Source: Takakia lepidozioides (taxonomy: Eukaryota; Streptophyta; Takakiopsida; Takakiales; Takakiaceae). Taken from it: 64,000 bases of DNA. Below the pieces are notes generated by a model that was not told the origin of the DNA, ran no database searches, and saw only the letters and a program-made list of their open reading frames with translations. A program made the translations under genes and the position numbers. Each line of letters starts with the position of its first letter. Position 1 is the stretch's first letter. Below are positions 9,789 through 20,442 of this stretch, in pieces. The stretch covers positions 50,158,001-50,222,000 of the forward strand of contig CM060733.1 in the NCBI GenBank assembly GCA_030704615.1, in the 5' to 3' direction.

Positions 9789-11282
9789 TTGGTAGAAGGT
9801 GTAGTGGCAGAGAAATCCTTGGATTTGAGGGTCAAGACTGCCACGGCTGCGCCATGGCAAGCTGCAGCTTCCAGATTGATGGAGCTGCCAGCTAGGCCAG
9901 CCTTTGAGCGCGCCATGGTGACACCTGGAGTTGTCTTGTTAGACAACCAGGATGACATTTTCTCTTTGAGTGGACCGGCAGGCAAGAGGTACCGGCCACT
10001 ACAAGTCTTGTTGGACTCGGGAGCTTAGCCACTGATGTTGGGCAGAGCTGCTATTGCAGGTTTGGGCCTCATGGAGACGGATATGGAGCCTTGTCCTTTC
10101 CAGATACAAACATCTCTGGGAGGATCAGAGCAGGCTCAGGGCATGACACGGCGTGAGTTGGCTATTAGACTACAGTCGGATCATCCTATAGATGGCTCAG
10201 TGATGCGAGCCAAGGCCATTGTGACAGATGCGGTCTCTTATGATGTCCTCGTTGGTGGGGCAGTGTTGTATCCCATGGGCTTTACCCTGGATTTTTGGGA
10301 GGAGTCAGCATCCTACAGGCCTGGATGGCAGTCAGGGGATGGTCGTCGTGTACAGCTCCCTGTGACGTTCATTGGGGGTGTTGCTGCTGCCCAACGGGGC
10401 AAGATGCCAACACTAGCAGCCTTCACAGCTGTAGTTAGTTGGCCTGGAGAGTTGCTGGAGGGCAATGCCCATGCAGAGGATGTGCCACCTCCAGCAGAGC
10501 AAGATGACATGCATGGTACAGCGGAGTTGCCTGCCATGGTTTCTCACACTCCATTGTGGGGTACGAGCAAGGATTTGAAGCAGGCTGCTGATAGACGTGT
10601 GCAACAAGCCTGGGTAGAGGCCTTTGTACCGTCAGGAGAGGAGGAGAATGCGGTGATTGCACCAGGACCACCTCAGTTGTTGCCATTGGACACCACACCT
10701 CTTGTGTGGCAGTGCCCGGATGAAGGCATATGCCTTCTGGATTTGTTTGGCGGGATTAGCACTGGATTGGCTGCAGTGCTGCAGATAGGTGTACGAGTTC
10801 GACGTTACCTATATGTGGAGAGGGATGAGACTGCACGACGCGTCTCACTGCGCCATGTTGCTCAGTTGGTGCAGCAGTACCCTGATTTGTTGCCAGTGTC
10901 TGCAGTTTGTGGATACCAACAAGCATTGCCAGTAGACATCTCTTTGCTGGGGGCGCATGATTTGGAGCGGGTTGACCCTATTCACTTGGTAGTGGCAGGT
11001 TGGTCCTGCCAAGGGCATTCATCAGCCGGGCATGGCAATGGGTTACAAGACTCAAGGTCACGCCTATTTTGGGAGATGTTGAGGGTCCTACGCTATTTAC
11101 AGCTTCAGCAGACAGACCCTCCGGCATATATCTTGAAGAATGTGCCATTGATGGGTGATTCTAGGGCCAAGGTGATGGCCAGTGTGCATCAAGTGCGGTC
11201 TTGGCTTGGATTAGCAGTGTTGCTGGACGCAGCTACAGTGGGGTCACGCGCTCATTCCCCACGACTATGGGGACCAACTTGA
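9789..11282 (+). pseudogene. Gypsy protease plus C5 DNA methyltransferase (motifs I-VI)
   Basis: One frame runs from 9789 to 11282 with a single TAG at 10026-10028, directly after the protease active site LLDSGA. A CAG-to-TAG change would explain it. A second protease landmark, YDVLVGGAVLYPMGF, lies at about 10240. From about 10720 the protein has C5-methyltransferase motifs in order: DLFGGISTGLAAVL (motif I), VVAGWSCQGHSSAG with the catalytic Cys (motif IV, Pro replaced by Ser), and YILKNVP (motif VI, Glu replaced by Lys). The methyltransferase is thus placed between protease and reverse transcriptase in pol. Capture of cytosine methyltransferases by retrotransposons is known in other eukaryotes. 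The motif changes and stop suggest this copy is dead. Confidence 0.72.
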
Positions 11283-11925
11283 TGCCAATGCACTGCTCAA
11301 GCGTGCATTGATGGGGTGCAACGGCCACCAACACCTGACGGTGGATAGCATTTTGGACATAGGGAGACAGTCTCAGCGTGTGAAACACGATGACCGGTCA
11401 CCTTTGGCAGTGGTCAATAAGGTGGGTCACCCACGAGCCGCATTGCCTACACTGCTCAGCTTTCTAGGATCCCATGCTTTTCAGGATGGTGGACCTGGCC
11501 TCTTGTGGGATAGCTAGTTGCAGCAAATAGTAGAGCCCTATGCTGACGAGGCGGAGCGGGGGGGGCGATGGGTACCACTGGTACCACGGCGGTGCCATCT
11601 CTTTCTAGGGCATCACGTCGTACAGGTGTTGGGCAAGCAAATGGATCTCAATTGCTTGGCCTGGATTCTCAGCTTGGCTATGGCTGAGCAGCGTAGAGTA
11701 CGGAGTACACTTCCCTTGATGGTCTCCCTGCCTACCGAGACGGTACAGGCAGCGAGTGGGGGCGAACAAGTGAGGACCACGAGGTGCAAGCCGCATCCAT
11801 GGCTCACGTGGGAGGTGCTCGAGGTTCAGAAGGAGTTGGCAGCCAAGGCGGCGGTGATGGATCAGGTTGGGGATTTTTTTCGGGTTGAGGAGGTCCTTAA
11901 GGATGGGAATGATGGGGAAGGATGA
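11283..11925 (+). pseudogene. C-terminal part of the retrotransposon C5 methyltransferase (motifs IX-X)
   Basis: After the stop at 11280-11282 homology resumes in shifted frames. PRAALPTLLSFLGSHAF at about 11430-11480 fits the target-recognition/motif IX region. VLGKQMDLNCLAWILSL at about 11625-11680 fits motif X. Another stop lies at 11515-11517. The segment 11700-11925 shows no clear domain and probably links to the reverse transcriptase. Confidence 0.6.
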
Positions 11926-13313
11926 GATTGTCACAACAGAGCAGGAAGTGGTCACTGCTCAAGAGGTTGCAGCATAGCAACCAAGGGAACGCGTCTTCTG
12001 CTCTAAGCCTGCTGGACTCAAGGTTGTAGTCACGGAGGATAACTCGGAGCCTGATGTTGGACCCATAGTCACCGGAGGAGAGAGACGACATATACGGCGG
12101 TTCTTGAGGGCTTACAGGAACTGCTTGCCTTCAATTTGAAGGACTTAGGAGCACTGAAGGGTCAAGAGATTCGCATTGAATTGGCTACTGACACGCCAAT
12201 CTTTTGGAGACTCTATAGATAGAGTGACATGGAGAGGTCCTTGATTCAGATGAGAACTCAGGACCTTTGGAGGCTGGTTTGGTCGAGCTATCTGGGGGGG
12301 GAGAGTATGCTTCAGCCACAATGATGCCAGCCAAGAAGGATATCTATGGCAATGGACGGAGAGACGTATGTGCGGTGATTCGGCCTGTAAATCGTCAGAC
12401 CAAGTCCGATAGGTATGCCATGCCGACACCAGAGGATGATCTTAATGCCATTGGGCATGCCAAGGTCTTTGCACTTTGGATTTACGATCCGGATATCATC
12501 AGTTGCCGATCAAGGAGGCGGATAAGCCGGAGACGACATTCTGGGGGGATCAATGAGCCGGGAAGGATTGCCTATCCAGTGGTGGTTCTTACCATTTGGG
12601 CTTAAGAACGCTCCGGCAAAGTTTCAGAGAGTCATGGACAGGATTTAGCAGGGTGGAGTTGCTTGGTGCTACATAGATGACATCATCATCTTTAGTGCTA
12701 CGGTGGAGGAGCATGAGAGACACCTTCAGGCGGGTATTGAGCGCTTGAGGGCGCACGGATTGAAGTTACATCCGGGGAAGTGCAAGTTTTTCCACAACCA
12801 AATTGAGTATGGGGTCACATGATATATCCTGGAGGATTGGGGGTACAGCAGACTAAGGTAGAGTCCATTGCACAGACTTCCACGCCCCACGGAATGTGAG
12901 CCGAGTTCCAGCTTTCATGGGGTTAGCAAACTATTATAGACGGTTTGTTAAGGGATTTAGTGCCATTGAAAAGGCTCTAACCAAATTGACCAGGTGTTTG
13001 GACAGGAAGTGGGTGGAAGTGGGCAGATGAGCAAGAACGAGCTTTTCAAGAGCTCAAGGCGAGGTTGACCTGGCGCCTATCTTGAGACGACTATCAGGGG
13101 GCAGCTTTCAACTGCATTACAGATTGGAGCATGCTGGGGCTTGAGCGGTGCTCACACAGGTGGATGATGAGGAAGAGAGTTCGTAGTGGCTTGTGTAGCC
13201 GCTTCGGAACAACGCTGCAGAGACAGAGTATAGTCATATGAGGGAGAATGCTTAACTGCGTAGTGGGGAGTGGCACACTTCAGGCAGGGATGCCTCGGCG
13301 GGAGCCTGGTGGG
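11926..13313 (+). pseudogene. Gypsy reverse transcriptase relic
   Basis: Pieces of a reverse transcriptase are spread over three frames. ATMMPAKKDIYGN and RPVNRQTKSDRYAMPTPEDD lie at 12310-12440. The motif PFGLKNAPAKFQRVMD lies at about 12590-12645, and the catalytic YIDDIIIFS follows at about 12670-12700. Downstream, YRRFV and further connection-domain relics reach about 13050. Many stops and indels are visible. The relic ends at the gap. Confidence 0.7.
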
Positions 13314-13813
13314 NNNNNNNNNNNNNNNNNNNNNNNNNNNNNNNNNNNNNNNNNNNNNNNNNNNNNNNNNNNNNNNNNNNNNNNNNNNNNNNNNNNNNNN
13401 NNNNNNNNNNNNNNNNNNNNNNNNNNNNNNNNNNNNNNNNNNNNNNNNNNNNNNNNNNNNNNNNNNNNNNNNNNNNNNNNNNNNNNNNNNNNNNNNNNNN
13501 NNNNNNNNNNNNNNNNNNNNNNNNNNNNNNNNNNNNNNNNNNNNNNNNNNNNNNNNNNNNNNNNNNNNNNNNNNNNNNNNNNNNNNNNNNNNNNNNNNNN
13601 NNNNNNNNNNNNNNNNNNNNNNNNNNNNNNNNNNNNNNNNNNNNNNNNNNNNNNNNNNNNNNNNNNNNNNNNNNNNNNNNNNNNNNNNNNNNNNNNNNNN
13701 NNNNNNNNNNNNNNNNNNNNNNNNNNNNNNNNNNNNNNNNNNNNNNNNNNNNNNNNNNNNNNNNNNNNNNNNNNNNNNNNNNNNNNNNNNNNNNNNNNNN
13801 NNNNNNNNNNNNN
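13314..13813. other. Assembly gap (500 N)
   Basis: Exactly 500 N bases. The round length suggests a default scaffold gap, so the true distance is unknown. Features crossing it (the gypsy relic and the SWIM-type transposase relic) cannot be joined with confidence. Confidence 0.99.
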
Positions 13814-15470
13814 GGTAAAGTTTGCTATCTCATCGAGGCTGGGGGAACACGTCAGGTGCAGTGGAGACAACCAATCTGGCGAGCATTGCACAGCTGGTTG
13901 GGGTGGTGGCATTTTCGGTAGCGACAGTTCGGACAGTACAATGCGGGAGGTAGGCTGCTGTCATTTTCGTTCATTTGTCTTTCTGTACGGACATTTTGAT
14001 TGGCCCTCAACACCATTGTTGTTGTGTCCTTCTAGGAGCGGTGCTTGGATTCCGACACGGACATGCCGAACACGAATATGGCAGAATCGGTCCACTCCTC
14101 CTGGCGAGCGTCTTCTGCCGCACATCTGGTGGACGTAGTGACGGCCACACCGGAGGACATCGACAGAGCAATCATGCAGCAAGCAACGTACTACAAGTTC
14201 CTGAGGGGCAAACAATGGGGCTTTGGGCCGGACAGGGAGGAATTGTTGGTACGAACAGCTTCGAGGTCCAAGAACCACTGAAATGGGGCGACAGCATTGC
14301 GAGAGAAGATCAAAGGGACGCCTCTGCACCGTAGAGGTGAACACTAGAGGGGGACGTCCGGACTCGCCCTGTGAGGCGGAGGATTGAAGAGGAACCCGGG
14401 TGCGAAGAGATTCCTGGAGAGATCCGACAGGAACATTCGGACAGCACCTCGAGGTCCAGTATGTTGCACGAACAATGTGTCTTCCAGCAGTGGAAGCCCA
14501 AGAAATTCCAGATCGCCGTCGCTTCAACCGGGGATTTCGTGCGAGAAATTCCACCGCTCCCTTGCCCCAGATCGACCGCTGTTATGCAGTATGGCCAAAG
14601 CCATTGTGGAGACGACTGTGTCTGCATCACAGTGGGAATTGCTCGCACAAAGCCGTTGTTTCGAGGAAGGTGTTCCGCAATTCGTGGGGTATACACGGCA
14701 ACGTTGTTTAGAGATGATAAGGAGGAATCCAGAGGGGCTGTCCCTGCTCCTACTTTTAAAGGAAGATTTGTCCATGCAAAGTTTCGGAGGCGACAACCAC
14801 CCCAGTTCTGGGTTCTGCAGGCACGACATTATGACTTGCGTGTGTATGGAAAAGCCAAGTACGGCATCAAACATGCCAGAGGCTCCCCCGGTGTGGCCGG
14901 TGGAACCAGGGCTGCGATCTGAGTCAGGTTGAGGCCGACGCCCCTTACCGCAGCAGGATTCGGATGGTGTCAGCGCACTGACGTCCCCAGACAACCATTT
15001 CCGCTTCCACAGCCTCCACCACCGACCCCTGTGAGAGCAAGAACAATGGGACACGACAGCTTAAGCATCCTACAACACCGTTGGGGGAAACCGAGAGAGG
15101 CCGGCGACCTCCCTCAAAAGTGAACGAGACAAGGATGGGGAATGCACTTGGATGAATGTACAATCCATAGCCTCGACAGAAGTGCCCCACCAGGATTTGG
15201 GTGTGGTTGTGGTATCAGATGGCCACGGCAGGCTCAGCTGTTCGCAATGAGGTGTACACCATCACCATTTCAGAATTACCCACCTGCAATTGCACCGACT
15301 CCAGATCATGGCGAAACAAGGGGGCATCTACTGCCCTTGCAAGCATTTGTACTACGTGTACCTAAAGAGACTCTGTTGTAATTCCACACTGGCAGCCAAA
15401 TGCGCATGATTTGAAAGTAAGGTGCCAACGACTGCGAAGGACTAAATTCCTTCCAAGCCAAATCCAACAC
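13814..15470 (+). pseudogene. MULE-like transposase relic with SWIM zinc finger (element C)
   Basis: Fragments in several plus-strand frames suggest the C-terminal half of a transposase. At 14045-14281 there is DMPNTNMAESVHSSW, followed by YYKFLRGKQWGFGPDREEL. At 15250-15375 a SWIM-type finger can be read: VYTITISELPTCNCTD, then after a one-base shift CPCKHLYYVYLKRLCC, giving the CxC...CxH pattern. The SWIM segment closely resembles the one at 29675-30088 (CTCPDF...CKHQYYIYL). The region between, about 14340-15200, is open in patches but has no clear domain and contains frame breaks. It is unclear whether this belongs to element A, interrupted by the gypsy insertion, or to a separate element. 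Confidence 0.6.
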
Positions 15471-15730
15471 AATGGGAATTTGGTTGAAGGGCATAATCAC
15501 AATCTGACTGCTGTACTCCCGTGCAGCAGGAGTTTTAGTGGGTTAAAAGCAGCATTCCCCCATAACTCAGGCTGTAGTGGCTGTGGTGTGGCTATAGTAA
15601 CAACAGGGTCAGTACTGGCACAGTGACTTGTGGTGGTGTGGTGGCACTGGCTCTTGTACCATTTGGCATCTCCTGCCACCCCTTGCGAAGAAGACTGAAA
15701 AGCCAAAGTTCGCTTGTAAATAAGAAGCCA
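15471..15730. other. No gene recognised
   Basis: Transition between the SWIM relic and the minus-strand gypsy element. It contains purine/pyrimidine-skewed stretches such as GTGGTGTGGTGGCACTGG but no recognised feature or terminal repeat. Confidence 0.4.
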
Positions 15731-16824
15731 TCAGTTGCTCCTCAGGTACAAGACTCTCTTGTCAATATTTGATGTCAGGTCCTCCACCTGAGTCTGCAGG
15801 CCATCTACATCCTCTTGTAGCTCCGCTATTCTACTATAGACATTGTTTATAGTAGTTGTGGTGTGGCAATGTTCTGCACTTGCAGTCTGACTGAGCTTCA
15901 TCATCTCGCTTGGGTGTGAACTTTCGTGGTGCTTTGCCTTCACCGGCCCTGTGCTAACCAGACTTGCATAAGGTGGTTATCCACCAAGTTACTTGTGGCA
16001 CCCCTGAGAGTCTATTCCTCTGTGAGCCTGTACACATCTATCTACTGCTGTGTAAAGCCTCCATGCGCTTCGCATGAGGTTCAACCAAATTCGCATATGC
16101 AGCAGCCAAATTATTGGCTTCCTTCCAAGCCTTGTTAACCACAGAGAGTTCATTCTATTGGACATGAGCGGTTGTTGTAATTCCAGGATGTACCTCTCTT
16201 GGTTAGCTTCAACCTGCCTGTATTGCTTGAAGGTATTCTCATTGCGACAGATTGTATTCTTCATATCGACAATGAGAGTTTCGTCTTGCTCGACATTTCT
16301 GCCTCTGCCCTCGTACATCTTTTCCGCTTGACTGTTAACTTCTAATGTAGTGTGCTCAAGCGTCGTTGTGAGTGTAGCACATTGTATGGCCATCCTGTCA
16401 TGCACTGTCTGTAACTCCGTATGTAGTGCATTCACTTCTTGCAACTTGCTTTCATGCTTCTCCTGCATTTGGTATATAGCTGTTGCTTATGTGCTTCGTG
16501 CAACTGGTCTTGCGCGCGAGGCCTGCCTCAATCAATTGTTCTTGGCCAATTGCAAAGCAGCTTTTGTACTCTCTAGTCTTGCTGTATCTTGAGAGTGACC
16601 TCCTCATCGACCTTGTTTGCACACTCAGTGGCAAGTCGAGCCTCAAACTCCTTCCTGAGTTCCTCCCTCAAAGCTGCCAATTGGGTAGTTGGAACATGGG
16701 ATTTGACATAAGTGCCCAACAAATTAAGTGTCCTGCTTATGGAACTCATAAGCATGGCCTGTTGAGGGTCATCATGGTGAGCTTGCTGCTGTTCTCCCTG
16801 ATCCTCAACAGTGTGATGCCTCAC
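15731..16824 (-). pseudogene. Coiled-coil ORF downstream of gypsy integrase, broken
   Basis: Several minus-strand pieces (16824-16573, 16646-16452, 16468-15989, 15943-15731) read as one Glu/Gln/Leu-rich coiled-coil protein split by frameshifts. Examples are LAALREELRKEFEARL, LQEVNALHTELQTVHDRM and IAELQEDVDGLQTQVEDL. The position is 3' of integrase in the sense orientation, where some plant gypsy lineages carry an extra ORF. No enzymatic domain is recognised. Confidence 0.45.
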
Positions 16825-16890
16825 GAACCATCATTCAGGCCATTGCCCCACCAGATTTTCTTCTGAACCATTTCATCCGTCACAGGTGCT

Positions 16891-17902
16891 TCAGTGTCTT
16901 GACATTCTACCTGTGGTACCTCCGTCACATGTGTGTGTATTATATGCACACATCAGGGTTTCCCTGGACAACCGCTGCACCTCTGCAATCATTGTTTCCC
17001 TGATCAAACCAGAATTTTCATAGAGAAGGTCCCCCTTCTCAATTTTTGCCACCACTTGTTCTGTAGTGGGGATATCTAACCCTTCTTTCTCCAAATCAAT
17101 TATTTGTGGTGGAACTGCATGGACAACTTGTGGTAACTCTATGACAAGCCAATCATGTGGCTGTGATGGCTGTGATACTGAAGTAACTTCCTCTTCCCTC
17201 TCTGAAGGCCCTGCTTCCAATAATAGCAGCTCTCTGTGCTGATGTGCCCCTTCTTGCACAAGAGCTTGGGAAACATTATCATGCGGTTTTCGTGAAGCCA
17301 GTGGATCCACCACTACAGTCTTTCCCCGCCTCTGTCTCTTAGACTAGGGTTTCCCTGCCAGTCCACCCTCACTGTGTGAAGAGCCTTGCTCTTCCATTGT
17401 AGTGGTTTCGGCCTCAAACACTCCCATCTCCTTTCTTTCCCGAGCATCAAGTATGCAAGAATCAAGAATTATTTGAGCAATGATTGGGCCATACACTATG
17501 ATATGAGACTTTGCGGCAGTGCCCTGTAATCTTTTCATCTCCTCTACCAGTGCGTTGTACATTATGTCCGCCCATGCTACCTCTTCTCCTCTCAGGGCTT
17601 TGAGTATTTCCTCTGTAAAAGATCTGCTCAAATACTGTTGGTTCTGTTTCATGGCAAACAGAACGTTCAATACCTGGCCTACTTCCCTTAGCCCTGGGTA
17701 CACGGTCTTGGTACAAGCATAACCCTGAGTTAAAGAAACTCCCTTCTTGGAATAAGTCCCCTATTTGCAGTCTTGCCCTGTGCTCCTCCACATGCACCTG
17801 ACCTGATGGCAATTCAAACAATTGCTGTAGGTATAGGGGAGTAATTTCTAATTCAACTCCCTTCACCGTTGTTGCTCCTGTCCTAGGCTCAAAGTTCTGC
17901 AA
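16891..17902 (-). pseudogene. Unrecognised ORF pieces downstream of gypsy integrase
   Basis: The pieces 17902-17462, 17703-17344 and 17313-16891 appear to be one protein with a frameshift near 17700-17720. Visible stretches include EITPLYLQQLFELPSGQVHVEE, here cited only to mark a hydrophobic helical region, then FTEEILKALRGEEVAWADIM. The composition is helical with no catalytic motif known to me. The region may be a gag-like or env-like accessory ORF of the gypsy element or sequence it picked up. Confidence 0.35.
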
Positions 17903-17989
17903 GAATTATAACAGATACTGCCTATGGTGCAATGTCCAATCTTTGCTTTGCAATCCTTCTAATCGCAGCTCCTTCAATAACTGTACCGC

Positions 17990-19051
17990 CTATGGAGTAG
18001 CAATCGTTTGTTTCTGCAGGATTGTGGTGCTTTTCACCCTGATTTCTTCCATTCCTCTCACTCTCTTCATTCTAGACCCACAGAAAGGTTTTGGCTGTAA
18101 CAATTGAAGAAATGCCTGCAGGGCACAAAGCATAAACGTATGGTTGCCACAAAATGCTATGGGTAATTTCTTGTAAGTCTGCGGGGCTTGCAAGCATTGA
18201 TTAAGAGAAAAGATACTCTCTGTTCTTCTATCCCCGTGCCACTGCGTAAGTAGTATCGCGAGCGTATAGTCTGTTAGTTCCTCCATAGCTTCAAAGCTAT
18301 AGCATTGATGGTCTGTCCCGTCGTGACGCCCGTTACTTGGAAGGACGCCGACTCTTGCACTTAAAATTCCTCCATTTTCTTGATTCTGCTTCTGGCCTTT
18401 GATTGGCTGTAACTGCTGTGACTGGATTTTAGATTTCATTTCCTTCCATGGATTTTCCACTCTGGACTGTCCACTAGGATAGCACATGTGACATGGATTT
18501 CGCTTTTTGGTACTTTTTAAGGGTTCCGTTACCCTTTCCCCGTATGCATTAATGGGCCCATAATAAGTTAATGTGCCGGGTAGGTACTTTGACGGCCAAT
18601 TTTGTCTTTTTCCTTGATGACAGTCGCCCTTGCAATCCATGTCCGGCTCTGTGTCTCGTCCTAGCGTCCACGTGTCCATTTCTACACGTGCCTTTGTCCA
18701 CTTTTCCGCTGGCCACTCGCCGGATGTTAACCCACGTCCATCTGTCACTGATCCTATGGATTGTGTAACCCTAGTAGGCTGTGTTGTGTTGTGACAGGCT
18801 GTGTCATACTGTGGTACGCTGTGATAGGCTGTGTGGCATTGTGGTAAGTTGTGATAGGCTGTGTCACACTGTGATGGGCTGTGATGGGCTGTGATAGGCT
18901 GTGTTGCGCCGTGTTGGGCTGTGATAGGCTGTGTCGCGCCGTGCTGGGCTGTGATAGGTTGTGTCGCGCCGTGCTGGGCTGTGATAGGCTGTGTCGCGCC
19001 TGTACTGCCCGCCGTGGTCATATACGCTCGGCCTAGCGACAAGTGCTCCAT
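17990..19051 (-). CDS. ORF with Thr/Gln/His-rich repeats, gypsy accessory region
   Basis: A 353-codon frame starts inside the tandem repeat at 18770-19015, which encodes repeats of GATQPITAQH near its N-terminus. The repeat-coded part is probably not a functional domain. The rest (about residues 110-353) holds no recognised motif. Whether it is translated is unknown. It sits 190 bp downstream of the integrase stop on the same strand. Confidence 0.3.
   Translation of the reverse strand: MEHLSLGRAYMTTAGSTGATQPITAQHGATQPITAQHGATQPITAQHGATQPITAHHSPSQCDTAYHNLPQCHTAYHSVPQYDTACHNTTQPTRVTQSIGSVTDGRGLTSGEWPAEKWTKARVEMDTWTLGRDTEPDMDCKGDCHQGKRQNWPSKYLPGTLTYYGPINAYGERVTEPLKSTKKRNPCHMCYPSGQSRVENPWKEMKSKIQSQQLQPIKGQKQNQENGGILSARVGVLPSNGRHDGTDHQCYSFEAMEELTDYTLAILLTQWHGDRRTESIFSLNQCLQAPQTYKKLPIAFCGNHTFMLCALQAFLQLLQPKPFCGSRMKRVRGMEEIRVKSTTILQKQTIATP
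18770..19015. repeat. GGCTGTG-type tandem repeat, copy 1
   Basis: Degenerate units of about 15-32 bp based on GGCTGTGATAGGCTGTG, with longer near-identical units containing TCGCGCCGTGCTG between 18900 and 19005. A related array lies at 26140-26420 beyond the other end of the gypsy coding region. Confidence 0.8.
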
Positions 19052-19241
19052 ACTCTGTTGGTATCACTGGCGCAGCCCGTGACTGCTTTTGCGTTTCAAC
19101 ATGCAAATCATGCTGTAATGGTTTGTCATGGATACCACTGTACCCCTTCAACTTATTGGCATTGACTCTTCCCAGTATCTCTTTGTTAATGGTTTGTAAC
19201 ATGGCGGTGTTGTTATCATACATCTTCTGTATGACATAAGG

Positions 19242-20440
19242 TCATTTCCATGGTGATTTAAGCTTAGAAGCTTTAATCTTTCCCTTCTTCTGCAACCAGA
19301 GAACCAAATCTCCCGTCTTAAAAGTCTTTATCTTGCCTTCATCAAACTGTTCCTTTCTCTTCATCTGAATTCTGGTCATGTTATCAGCTGCATCAGCACG
19401 TACTTCTTCCACATGGTATAATTCATGTTTCCTGACCTTAATTGAATCTTGCAATTCCATTCTCTTTCCCCATTCCGTTCTCATGGTAGGTAACAGGAAT
19501 TCCACTGGAAGTAAAGCTTCCATACCATAAACTAATTGGAATGGTGTATACTTAGTGGTGACTTTATATGAAGTCATGTATGACCACAAAGCTGTCAGCA
19601 GCTTTGTATCCCAATCCGTTCTGTTTGCATTGACTATCTTAGCCAAGATAGTACATAGTATTTTGTTGGTAGCCTCTGCCTGCCCATTACCCTGTGGGTA
19701 ATATGTTGTACTCTTCCTATGCACAATCATGAACTCTTTAGTCAATAATTCAATGGTCTCATTAATGAAGTGACTTCCCTGATCACTGATAAATTCCAAG
19801 GGACAGCCAAATCGTGTAAGTATGTTCTCATACAGGAACCTTGCTGTGGACTTGGCTGTGTTGTCCCTCAAAGCTTTAGCTTCCACCCACTTCGTAGTAT
19901 AATCAGTGGCTGTAATTATGTACCTGTTCTGTGTATTCTTGGCTGGTGGGTTAATTGGTCCAACAAAGTCTAGTCCCCATTTCTGAAATGGTTCCGTAGG
20001 CATTGTAGGATGCAAAGCCATCTTCCTAGATCTCTGCAAAGGTCCTAGCCTCTGACATTCATCACAACTCTGACAATACTTGTGTACATCTTTGAACAAA
20101 GTAGGCCACCAGTAACCTGCATGTAGTATCTTCCTACTGGTAGTCTCTTCTCCAAAATGACCTCCTGCCACTCCTTTATGAACTTCCTCCAAAACTTTAT
20201 TAACTTCATGGTGGTATAAGCATCGCTTCAGCACTCCATCTGGTCCTAGCTTATACATTCTGTTCCCTACCATAGTGTAAGGTAGAGCCTTGATAGCAAT
20301 TCTCTTTCTCTGCTCCTTTCCATAACTTGGTGGGCACTGACCATGAGCAAGGTAGTATCTGATTGGCCACTGCCAATCTAACCAGTCATCTGCACTTCCT
20401 GCACCTCCACTGCAAATAGACTCGCATCTGGTAATTGATC
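19242..20440 (-). pseudogene. Gypsy integrase (with end of RNase H spacer)
   Basis: The 343-residue frame 20273-19242 holds an integrase. An H2C2 zinc-binding region ends in YCQSCDECQRLG. The catalytic core has the first Asp in WGLDFVGP, the second in FISDQGSHF and the Glu in GNGQAEATN. Typical end motifs are YTPFQLVYG and TGDLVLWL. Continuous homology begins upstream at about 20430, in a different frame from the RNase H ORF, so a frameshift lies near 20440. The protein stops soon after the core, and no chromodomain is visible. Confidence 0.85.
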
Positions 20441-20442
20441 AT

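Larger units (their letters stand above)
9729..13313 (+). mobile_element. Decayed Ty3/gypsy retrotransposon carrying a cytosine-5 methyltransferase domain
   Basis: Protease, DNA methyltransferase and reverse transcriptase signatures follow each other on the plus strand, with in-frame stops and shifts. The right part enters the N gap, so RNase H and integrase are not visible. No long terminal repeats were recognised. Confidence 0.7.

Noticed and set aside
13248-14138. Frames crossing the N gap
   Set aside because: The gap has no sequence, so continuity is artificial.
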